From Streptomyces sp. MMG1533 (GTDB taxonomy: Bacteria > Actinomycetota > Actinomycetes > Streptomycetales > Streptomycetaceae): a DNA stretch of 51,987 nucleotides. The position numbers and the translations under genes are program-made. This document shows, piece by piece, positions 17,946 to 25,331 of the stretch. The stretch covers positions 1 through 51,987 of the forward strand of contig NZ_LGDG01000024.1 of NCBI RefSeq assembly GCF_001279775.1, written 5' to 3'. Within the stretch, counting starts at the first letter, position 1, and each line of letters starts with the position of its first letter. The notes beneath the pieces were generated by a model, which saw nothing but the letters and a program-made list of their open reading frames with translations, had not been told where the DNA came from and searched no databases.

Positions 17946-19013
17946 ATGGGAAAACTGGCCAGTGGTGCTCTCACCGGCATCCTCGCCCTGGGCGCTCTCA
18001 CCGCATGCGCTCAGGAACCGAGTGCCGGGACCTCCAAGGCGGACGGAGGGTCGGGCAAGGTCGCGTTCCTCATGCCCGACCTGGCCTCCACCCGCTACGA
18101 GCAGTACGACGCTCCGCTGTTCAAGAAGCGTATGGCCGAGCTGTGCCCGGACTGCGGAGTGCTCTACCAGAACGCCAACGCTGACGCCTCGCTTCAGCAG
18201 CAGCAGGCGAATTCCGCGATGACCCAGGGTGCGAAGGTGATCGTGCTCGACCCGGTGGACTCGGCCGCGGCGGCCACGATCGTGCAGACGGCGCAGTCCC
18301 AGGGCGTCAGGGTGGTCGCCTACGACCGGCCCATCCCCGACAAGCCCGCGGACTTCTACGTGTCGTTCGACAATGAGGCGATCGGCGAGGCCATCGCCCA
18401 GTCGCTGGTCGATCACCTGAAGCAGACCAAGGCCAAGGGCGGTGTGCTCCAGATCAACGGGTCTCCCACCGACGCCGCCGCCGGGCTGATCAAGAAGGGC
18501 ATCCACAACGCCGTCGACGACAGCGGGTTCAAACTGCTTGCCGAGTACGACACGCCGGGATGGGCGCCGGAGAAGGCCCAGCAGTGGGCGAGCGGACAGC
18601 TCGCCCAGTACCGCGGCAGGATCGCCGGCGTGGTGGCGGCCAACGACGGCACCGGTGGCGGAGCGATCGCGGCGTTCAAGGCCGCGGATGTGAAAGTCCC
18701 GCCGGTCACCGGCAACGACGCAGAGCTGGCAGCCATCCAGCGCATCATCGCGGGAGACCAGTACAACACCATCTCCAAGCCGATCAAGATCGTCGCCGAA
18801 GCGGCCGCGGACGTCGCCCACCAGTTGCTGCAGGGCGAGAAGCCCGAGGCGGACACCAAGCTGTTCAACACCCCGTCGGAACTGTTCAAGCCGACCGTCG
18901 TGACACAGAAGAACCTCAAGGAGGTCATCTTCGCCCCCGATGGAGTGCTCAAGGCGAAGGACGTGTGCACCGCGCAGTACTCCGCCGGCTGTCGGCGCCT
19001 GGGCATCCAGTAG
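17946..19013 (+). CDS. Sugar ABC transporter substrate-binding lipoprotein (XylF/RbsB type)
   Basis: 355 aa; ATG 17946 follows AAGGAG. A short lipoprotein signal peptide (KLASGALTGILALGALTAC) places the lipidated Cys at about residue 21. The mature part is a periplasmic-binding-protein type I fold: KVAFLMPDLASTRYEQYDAP, then ANADASLQQQQANSAMTQGA, VIVLDPVDSAAAATIVQTAQ, VAYDRPIPDKPADFYVSFDN and VVAANDGTGGGAIAAFKAAD. The YDRPI and SFDNEAIG segments are those of xylose-binding XylF. It captures a pentose or similar sugar outside the membrane for the ABC complex encoded next. The true ligand is not deducible. Confidence 0.9.
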   Translation: MGKLASGALTGILALGALTACAQEPSAGTSKADGGSGKVAFLMPDLASTRYEQYDAPLFKKRMAELCPDCGVLYQNANADASLQQQQANSAMTQGAKVIVLDPVDSAAAATIVQTAQSQGVRVVAYDRPIPDKPADFYVSFDNEAIGEAIAQSLVDHLKQTKAKGGVLQINGSPTDAAAGLIKKGIHNAVDDSGFKLLAEYDTPGWAPEKAQQWASGQLAQYRGRIAGVVAANDGTGGGAIAAFKAADVKVPPVTGNDAELAAIQRIIAGDQYNTISKPIKIVAEAAADVAHQLLQGEKPEADTKLFNTPSELFKPTVVTQKNLKEVIFAPDGVLKAKDVCTAQYSAGCRRLGIQ

Positions 19014-19042
19014 CGGCCCGAAGTCTCCGAGGGAAGAGGGGC

Positions 19043-19864
19043 ATGATGACAGGCACCGCGGTCACCGGTGCGGGCACGGACACCGTGTTGTCGCTGAGGG
19101 GGATCTGCAAGAGCTTCGGCGCGGTCGCCGCGCTGACCGATATCGCGCTCGACGTCGCGGCCGGTGAGGTGGTCGCCGTCGTCGGGGACAACGGCGCCGG
19201 CAAGTCCACGCTGGTGAAGATCCTTTCAGGGGTGTACACCCCTGACGCAGGAGAGATCTTCTTTCACGGCGAGAAGGTCTCTCTCGGCTCACCGGCCATT
19301 GCCCATGCGATGGGCATAGCCACGGTTTTCCAGGACCTCGCCCTGTGCGAGAACCTCGACGTCAAGGCGAACCTGTTCCTGGGCCAGGAAATTCGGCCCT
19401 GGATGCTGGACGACGTCGCCATGGAAAAGCGCTCCTGGCAGTTGCTGCGACAGCTGTCGGCAAAGATCCCCACACTCGGCGTTCCGGTGGCTGCCCTCTC
19501 GGGCGGCCAGCGCCAGACTGTCGCGATCGCACGCTCTCTGTTGATCGACCCGAAGATCGTCCTGCTCGACGAGCCGACGGCCGCCTTGGGCGTCGCGCAG
19601 ACGGCCGAGGTCCTCAACCTGGTCGAGCGGCTCAAGCACAACGGACTCGGCGTGGTGATGATCAGCCACAACATGGAGGACGTCCGGGCGGTCGCCGATC
19701 GCGTCGCCGTGCTGAGGCTTGGCCGCAACAACGGTGTGTACAACGCCACGGACGTCTCCTCGGAAGAGATCGTCGCCGCGATCACCGGTGCAACCGACAA
19801 CGTGGTCTCGCGGCGAGCCGCGGGCCGGGTGACTTCCCCTCAGGAAGAGAAGGAAGAGCTGTGA
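19043..19864 (+). CDS. Sugar ABC transporter ATPase (XylG-like, single ATPase domain)
   Basis: 273 aa; ATG 19043 after GGGAAGAGG, with a second ATG one codon on. Walker A GDNGAGKST (48-56), Q-loop TVFQDLALCENLDV, signature LSGGQRQTVAIARSL, Walker B IVLLDEPTAALG and switch His in ISHNMEDV. Unlike RbsA/XylG of enterobacteria (two fused ATPase domains, about 500 aa) this has a single domain and must act as a homodimer, as is common in actinobacterial CUT2 systems. The stop overlaps the permease GTG. Confidence 0.9.
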   Translation: MMTGTAVTGAGTDTVLSLRGICKSFGAVAALTDIALDVAAGEVVAVVGDNGAGKSTLVKILSGVYTPDAGEIFFHGEKVSLGSPAIAHAMGIATVFQDLALCENLDVKANLFLGQEIRPWMLDDVAMEKRSWQLLRQLSAKIPTLGVPVAALSGGQRQTVAIARSLLIDPKIVLLDEPTAALGVAQTAEVLNLVERLKHNGLGVVMISHNMEDVRAVADRVAVLRLGRNNGVYNATDVSSEEIVAAITGATDNVVSRRAAGRVTSPQEEKEEL

Positions 19865-21111
19865 CATCCATCGACACCTCGGTGGCACTGGCCACCGACC
19901 TGCAGGATGAGCGTCTCGTGACGCCGCAGGGCATCACCGACAGCATCAGGGCCACCATCCGCCGCGTTCGGGGCGGAGACCTGGGCATGCTGCCCGTCGT
20001 CGGCGGCATCGTGGTGATCTGGACGATCTTCCAGCTGCTCAATCCGACCTTCCTGTCCAGCACCAATCTGGTGAACCTGTCCTTCGACATGGTCCCGGTG
20101 GGCGTCCTCGCACTGGGGATCGTGTGCGTCCTGCTGGTCGGCCAGATCGACCTCTCCGTGGGATCGGTGAGCGGCGTGTCGGCCGCGATCACCGCCGTCG
20201 TCATGGTCAAGAACGAGCAGCCGACGTGGCTGGCGGTCCTCGCGGCCGTGGCCGCCGGCTGCCTGATCGGATGGCTCTACGGCCAGGTACTCAACCGCGT
20301 GGGCGTGCCCAGCTTCGTGGTCACCCTGGGAGGCCTGCTGGCTTTCCTCGGCGTACAGCTGTGGCTGCTTCGAGGCCAGAACGCGATCAACCTGCCCTAC
20401 GACTCGACCCTGGTGAAGTTCGCCCAACTGTGGTTCGTCCCCGCCTGGGTGGCCTACGCGCTGGCGGTGGTGGCCGTGGGTGGGTTCCTGGCCACTGGCT
20501 GGGCGCGTGCCCGAACCCGCCGCCGCGCCGGGCTGTCGTCCTCGTCGCTGCAGTGGCTTGCCATGCAGTCCCTTCTGCTGCTGGCCGGGCTGCTGCTCGC
20601 GGTCTACTACCTGAACCGCACCCGCGGCGTCGCCTGGATGTTCGTGTTCTTCGTCGCGCTGGTGCTGGTGATGAACTACCTACTGACCCGCACCAAGTTC
20701 GGACGCTCGCTGTACGCGGTCGGCGGCAATGCCGAGGCGTCCCGCAGGGCCGGCATCAACGTACGGCGCGTATACACCTCGGCGTTCGTCATGTGCTCCT
20801 GCCTGGCCGCGGTCGGCGGCATCCTGGCCGCGTCGCGACTGGCGGCGGCGAACCAGAGCAGCGGTACCGGAGACGTCAACCTCAACGCCATCGCCGCGGC
20901 GGTGATCGGCGGGACCAGCCTGTTCGGCGGCCGCGGCTCGGCGATTGCCGCCCTGCTCGGCGTCCTGGTCATCCAGTCGATCTCCAGCGGTCTCACGCTG
21001 CTGAACCTCGACTCCTCCTACCGGTTCATCATCACCGGCGCGGTGCTGCTCGTCGCCGTCGGCCTGGACTCCGTCGCCCGCCGTTCGCGCCAGGCACACG
21101 GTCGGGGGTGA
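19861..21111 (+). CDS. Sugar ABC transporter permease (XylH/RbsC type)
   Basis: 416 aa from GTG 19861 in GTGA overlap with the ATPase stop. It has about ten membrane helices, with the family motifs VGQIDLSVGSVSGVSAAI (the EAA-equivalent loop region), GVPSFVVTLGGLLAFLGVQL and GGNAEASRRAGINVRRVYTS (coupling helix), then AVIGGTSLFGGRGS. It is longer than RbsC because of a loop with basic residues (ARARTRRRAGLSSSS), as in XylH-type permeases. It forms the membrane channel of the transporter. Confidence 0.9.
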   Translation: MTSIDTSVALATDLQDERLVTPQGITDSIRATIRRVRGGDLGMLPVVGGIVVIWTIFQLLNPTFLSSTNLVNLSFDMVPVGVLALGIVCVLLVGQIDLSVGSVSGVSAAITAVVMVKNEQPTWLAVLAAVAAGCLIGWLYGQVLNRVGVPSFVVTLGGLLAFLGVQLWLLRGQNAINLPYDSTLVKFAQLWFVPAWVAYALAVVAVGGFLATGWARARTRRRAGLSSSSLQWLAMQSLLLLAGLLLAVYYLNRTRGVAWMFVFFVALVLVMNYLLTRTKFGRSLYAVGGNAEASRRAGINVRRVYTSAFVMCSCLAAVGGILAASRLAAANQSSGTGDVNLNAIAAAVIGGTSLFGGRGSAIAALLGVLVIQSISSGLTLLNLDSSYRFIITGAVLLVAVGLDSVARRSRQAHGRG

Positions 21112-22619
21112 GGACGGTGACTGCGATCGCCATCGACGCGGGCACCACCACCATCAAGGTGGTCGGATACGCCGACGACGGGAAGGAGTTGGCGGTGAGC
21201 CGTCGGCCGACCCAGGTGAAACGACCCCGTCCCGGGTGGGCCGAGCAGGACATGTCCGAAGTGTGGGCCGCGGTTGCCGCCGCCGTCCGGGACGTCGTCT
21301 CCGCGCTCCCCGGCGCACCCGACATGGTCGCCGCCACCGCACAGGGCGACGGCGCCTGGCTGCTCGACGGCCAGGGTCGACCCACCGGACCCGCCGTGCT
21401 GTGGAACGACGGACGAGCCACGGCCCGGATCACGGCGTGGGAGCGCGACGGGGTGGCGCAGGAGGCGTTCCGGATCAGCGGGTCGCGGGTGTCCACCGGG
21501 ATGCCCAACGCCGTGCTGGCCTGGCTGCGCGAGAACGACCCCGACCGGGTGGCCCGATCCAGTCATCTGCTGACCTGCGGTGGCTGGCTTCACCTGAAGC
21601 TGACGGGTGCGCCCGCCGTCGACGAGTCGGACGCCTCGGCACCGTTCATGGACATCAGGCGGCGCGACTGGTCCGACCGGCTGTTCGAGGTCTACGGCCT
21701 GGAGTGGGCACGGCGACTCCTGCCCGAGCTGCGCGACGACAACCACCGAGTCACCACGATCAGCACCTCTGCGGCCGCGGAGACCGGCCTGCCCGCAGGT
21801 ATCCCGGTGGTGCTGGCGCCGTACGACATCTGCGCCACCGCCATCGGCGCCGGCGCGGTGACCGCCGGCCAGGCGTGCTGCATCCTCGGTACCACCTTGG
21901 CCACGGAGGTCATCACGGACACCGTGGTCACCGACCGGCCGGTGGGCATCACCGTGACGCTCGGAGTCCCCGGCCGCTACCTTCGCGCCTTCCCCACCAT
22001 GAGCGGCGGCGACGTCCTGGACTGGGGGGCAACGCTGCTCGGACTGGCCTCCGTCACGGATTTGATGGGGCTGGCGGCGCGGGGCAAACGCAATACGGCC
22101 GGGGTGCGGTTCATCCCGTACCTCTCCCCTGCCGGAGAGCGGGCCCCGTTCTTCGACCCCACCGCGCGCGGCTCCCTGTCCGGCCTGTCCCTGGAAGCCG
22201 GCCGCGAAGACATGGCCCGTGCGCTGGTGGAGGGAGTCACGATGACCATCCGCGACTGCCTGACCGCGGCCCCGGGCTCCCCGGACAGGCTGGCGCTCTG
22301 CGGCGGCGGCACCAGAAGCGACTTCTGGATGCGGTTGATCGCCGATGTGACCGGCCTTCCTGTGACCATTCCCGCCTCCGCGGAGGTCGGGGCCCGCGGT
22401 GCCTGGCTGACCGGCCTGGTCGCCACCGGCCGTGAGCCGGACTTCCCGACCGCCGCCGCCCGGCACGTGGAGGTTGCCGCCACATACCAGCCCGATCTGG
22501 CCGCGTTCGACGACTTGAGCGACCGGTACGCCGACTTCCTGCGGCTGCGGGAGCTGAACCAGCCGCTGTGGACACACGACCGCGGACAGACTCGTTCGAC
22601 GAGCGGAGCCGACGCATGA
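21108..22619 (+). CDS. FGGY-family carbohydrate kinase 1
   Basis: 503 aa from GTG 21108 (GTGA overlap with the permease); a GTG at 21117 is an alternative. Domain I starts AIAIDAGTTTIKVVGYADDG with the phosphate-1 motif, and Asp/Glu-containing DMVAATAQGDGAWLLDGQGR and VLWNDGRATARIT follow. Domain II contains GQACCILGTTLATEVITDT, MSGGDVLDWGATLLGL and LCGGGTRSDFWMRLIADVTG (adenosine motif). It phosphorylates the imported or isomerised sugar. The overall pattern resembles L-xylulose and related keto-pentose kinases, but the substrate is not assignable. The stop overlaps the next ATG. Confidence 0.88.
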   Translation: MRTVTAIAIDAGTTTIKVVGYADDGKELAVSRRPTQVKRPRPGWAEQDMSEVWAAVAAAVRDVVSALPGAPDMVAATAQGDGAWLLDGQGRPTGPAVLWNDGRATARITAWERDGVAQEAFRISGSRVSTGMPNAVLAWLRENDPDRVARSSHLLTCGGWLHLKLTGAPAVDESDASAPFMDIRRRDWSDRLFEVYGLEWARRLLPELRDDNHRVTTISTSAAAETGLPAGIPVVLAPYDICATAIGAGAVTAGQACCILGTTLATEVITDTVVTDRPVGITVTLGVPGRYLRAFPTMSGGDVLDWGATLLGLASVTDLMGLAARGKRNTAGVRFIPYLSPAGERAPFFDPTARGSLSGLSLEAGREDMARALVEGVTMTIRDCLTAAPGSPDRLALCGGGTRSDFWMRLIADVTGLPVTIPASAEVGARGAWLTGLVATGREPDFPTAAARHVEVAATYQPDLAAFDDLSDRYADFLRLRELNQPLWTHDRGQTRSTSGADA

Positions 22620-24103
22620 CCGCCATCGGAAGTGACGTCTGGCTGGGAATCGACCTGGGCACGCAGGGCGTACGCGTGGTCGTCGCCGCGTCCGACGGCA
22701 GTCTGCTGGGTGCGGGATCCTGCCCGCTGACCAGCCACCGGGAAGGCGATCGCCATGAGCAGCACCCGGAGCAGTGGTGGCGCGCGGTCCGCACGGCGAT
22801 CGGCCGGGCGCACGCCGCCGGTGCCGACCTGCGCCGGGTCCAGGGGGTGGCCGTGGACGCGACCTCCGGCACCATCACCATGCTCGACCGCAGTGGCCTC
22901 TGCGTGACACCGGCACTGATGTACGACGACGGGCGCGCCGCCGCGGAGACGGACCAGGTCAACGCCGCCGGGGAGCGGCAGTGGGCCAAGGCCGGCTACC
23001 AGCGGATGCAGCGATCCTGGGCTCTGCCCAAACTCCGGTGGCTGCTCAACCACTATCCCCACGCCGCTGAGGACGGCTGGCGAGTGGCGCATCAAAACGA
23101 CGCCATCAACAGCAAGCTCGTCGGGCACGAGGTACCCACCGACACCAGCAACGCGCTCAAGACGGGCGCCGACGCCGCACAGGTGACATGGCCCGAGCGC
23201 GTTCTCGACGCGTTGGAGATCCCCCGCGCGATGCTGCCCGACCTGGTACTGCCCGGCACGGTCATCGGTCAGGTCTGCGCCGCGGCCGCCGCCGAGACGG
23301 GGCTCACCGAGGGCACCGCCGTCGTCGCCGGGACGACCGACGGCTGCGCGGCGCAACTGGGCTCCGGCGCGACCGCCGTCGGAAGCTGGAACTCGGTCAT
23401 GGGCACCACCCTGGTACTCAAAGGCGTCACCAAGGACCTCGTCCGTGATCCGCACGGGGTCGTCTACTCCCACCGATCACCCTCCGGCCACTGGCTGCCC
23501 GGAGGAGCCTCCAGTGTCGGAGCCGGCCTGGTCGCACGCGAATTCGCGGACGCCGACCTGGACATGCTCACCCGCGAGGCCGGGGCACTGCTGCCCACCG
23601 ACCTGTTGCGCTATCCATTGGTCTCCCCGGGCGAACGGTTCCCTTTCATCGCCCCGGACGCCCGCGCGTTCGGCAGCCGCGAACCGGCCACCCGGGCCGA
23701 GTCCTTCGCCGCACTGCTGCAGGGCGCCGCATACGTCGAACGGCTCTGCTTCGACTACGTGGACCTGCTCGGCGCCCCGACCGACGGAGCGATCGTCCTC
23801 ACCGGCGGGGCCACCCGCAACCCCCTGTGGAACCAGTTGCGCGCCGATGTGCTGCAACGCCCGGTGAGCCTCCCGCGCAACACCCAACCGGCGCTAGGCA
23901 TGGCGGTGCTGGCCGCGTCGAGCCGTGCCCCTCTGGACAGCGTGGCCGCTGCGATGGTGCAACTCGACCGGACCCTCGAACCACGCCGTTCAGCGAAGAA
24001 CCCTCACGAAGAGGGCTACCTCCGGCTGCTCGATCTGCTTGTCCAACGCGGCTGGCTCCCCGGCGTCGTCGCGACCCACGCACGAGAGAGGACGGCGCCT
24101 TGA
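22616..24103 (+). CDS. FGGY-family carbohydrate kinase 2 (ribulokinase/xylulokinase-like)
   Basis: 495 aa; ATG in ATGA overlap with kinase 1. WLGIDLGTQGVRVVVAASDG is the N-terminal phosphate motif; HPEQWWRAVRTAIGRA, VAVDATSGTITMLDRSG and YDDGRAAAETDQVN follow, then ALPKLRWLLNHYPHAAEDGW, which recalls D-ribulokinases of the plant/cyanobacterial XK-1 group. The C-terminal domain has VVAGTTDGCAAQLGSG, NSVMGTTLVLKGVTKDLV and VLTGGATRNPLWNQLRADVL. It is clearly a different subfamily from kinase 1, not a duplicate. Two dissimilar sugar kinases in one transcript suggest two phosphorylation steps or two related substrates. Confidence 0.87.
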   Translation: MTAIGSDVWLGIDLGTQGVRVVVAASDGSLLGAGSCPLTSHREGDRHEQHPEQWWRAVRTAIGRAHAAGADLRRVQGVAVDATSGTITMLDRSGLCVTPALMYDDGRAAAETDQVNAAGERQWAKAGYQRMQRSWALPKLRWLLNHYPHAAEDGWRVAHQNDAINSKLVGHEVPTDTSNALKTGADAAQVTWPERVLDALEIPRAMLPDLVLPGTVIGQVCAAAAAETGLTEGTAVVAGTTDGCAAQLGSGATAVGSWNSVMGTTLVLKGVTKDLVRDPHGVVYSHRSPSGHWLPGGASSVGAGLVAREFADADLDMLTREAGALLPTDLLRYPLVSPGERFPFIAPDARAFGSREPATRAESFAALLQGAAYVERLCFDYVDLLGAPTDGAIVLTGGATRNPLWNQLRADVLQRPVSLPRNTQPALGMAVLAASSRAPLDSVAAAMVQLDRTLEPRRSAKNPHEEGYLRLLDLLVQRGWLPGVVATHARERTAP

Positions 24104-24723
24104 GCCTCCATGTCATCTTCGTCCGGCACGGGGAGACCTTGTGGCATGCCGAAAACCGGTATGCCGGCAGCACCGACATCGCGCTCACCGAGCGCGGCCA
24201 CGCACAGTCACGCGCGCTCGCGGACTGGGCCGAGCAGGCGGACCTGACCGCCATCCGGGCCTCCCCGCTGACGCGCTCGCAAGAGACCGCACGCGACAGC
24301 GCGGTGCGCACGGGGCTGCCCGTGAGCGTGGACCCACGGCTGCGCGAGCTCGACTTCGGCATCGCCGAGGGGCTCACGCGCGCAGAGATGCAACTACGGT
24401 TCCCCGACCGTCTCGCAGCCTTCAAGACAGACCCGGTGACGAACCACTTCCCCAAAGGAGAGAACCCCCTCGCTGCCGGCGACCGCTATATGGAGTTCCT
24501 CACCGACCTCCAGACCGAGCACCGCGAAGGCCGCGTCCTCGTCGTGGGCCACTCCACCGCGATCCGCCTCGCGCTCTGCCGCATCCTCGGCCTGCCGTTG
24601 CGCGAGTACCGCCGGACCTTCCCGTTCCTGGCCAACTGCGCCCTGAACGAAGTCGTTCTCCACGACGGCGTGATGTCACTGCTGACGCTGAACCGCCCCG
24701 TCACCCCAGGAGTACTCAAGTGA
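24100..24723 (+). CDS. Histidine phosphatase (phosphoglycerate mutase-like)
   Basis: 207 aa. The start is TTG 24100, overlapping the kinase stop as TTGA, with GAGAGAGGA seven bases upstream. No ATG/GTG is better placed. VIFVRHGETLWHAENRYAGS carries the catalytic RHGE; SPLTRSQETARDSA and LRELDFGIAEGLTR follow; the second catalytic His is in VLVVGHSTAIRLALCRILG. It belongs to the cobC/PhoE-type 2-His phosphatases that dephosphorylate small phospho-metabolites. Within a sugar operon it may act as a phosphatase on a sugar phosphate intermediate (house-cleaning or committed step). Confidence 0.88.
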   Translation: MSLHVIFVRHGETLWHAENRYAGSTDIALTERGHAQSRALADWAEQADLTAIRASPLTRSQETARDSAVRTGLPVSVDPRLRELDFGIAEGLTRAEMQLRFPDRLAAFKTDPVTNHFPKGENPLAAGDRYMEFLTDLQTEHREGRVLVVGHSTAIRLALCRILGLPLREYRRTFPFLANCALNEVVLHDGVMSLLTLNRPVTPGVLK

Positions 24724-25243
24724 CCACCATCCTCGCCGCCGGTGACCACTTCGTCCTCAACTCCCTGCTCATCGACAGGCTCCGGACGGCCGCGCCCACC
24801 GCGACCTCACGCTGCCCTGGCCGGTCGAGCCCTTCGGGGAGGTGGCGGAGGTACGGGAGGCGTCCGGCACCGAGGACCAGCTCATCGAGGCCCTCAGCGG
24901 AGTGGACATCTGCGTCACCCAGATGGCTCCGCTCACCGAACGGATCCTCCAAGCCAGCCCCGATCTACGCCTGTTCTGCGTCAGCCGCGGCGGCCCCGTC
25001 AACGCCGACCTCGAGACGGCCACCCGGCATGGCGTCGCGGTCTCCTTCGCCCCCGGGCGCAACGCCACCGCCACCGCCGAGCACACGGTCGCCCTCATGA
25101 TGGCCGCGGCACGACGCGTTCCCGCCACCCACGCGGACCTCGCCGCAGCCAACTGGCGCGGTGATTACTAGGTAGCCAGATTCCTGGAAGGCCGGCCCTT
25201 GGCGCACTGCGCGAATCCGGAGGTTCTGGCCCAACTGCACTGA
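24720..25243 (+). pseudogene. 2-hydroxyacid dehydrogenase, frameshifted and with NAD domain deleted
   Basis: The GTG overlaps the phosphatase stop. Codons 1-25 (TTILAAGDHFVLNSLLIDRL) need a one-base addition near 24804 to continue as DLTLPWPVEPFGEVAEVREA. The catalytic domain then runs to GVDICVTQMAPLTERI, FCVSRGGPVNADLETATRHG and TAEHTVALMMAAARRVPATH and to NWRGDY, followed by TAG. The frame resumes at once as ARFLEGRPLAHCANPEVLAQ ending LH and TGA at 25241-25243, which is the normal C-terminus of the family. The whole NAD-binding domain (about 130 codons) is therefore missing. Two independent lesions show a dead gene at the end of an otherwise intact operon. Confidence 0.8.
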
Positions 25244-25282
25244 GACACACGGTGATGCGCCCGACGCTCGAAGGTCCTCGCC

Positions 25283-25331
25283 GTGACTCGACCCCCTGGG
25301 GACGGTGACCGTCCCCAGGGGGTCGAGTCAC
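25283..25331. terminator. 49-nt perfect palindrome, bidirectional terminator
   Basis: Two 24-bp arms (starting GTGACTCGACCCCCTGGGGA) are perfect complements around a single G. It lies between the sugar operon (+) and the GH106 gene (-). The GH106 stop codon is inside the right arm, so it must terminate both. Confidence 0.85.
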
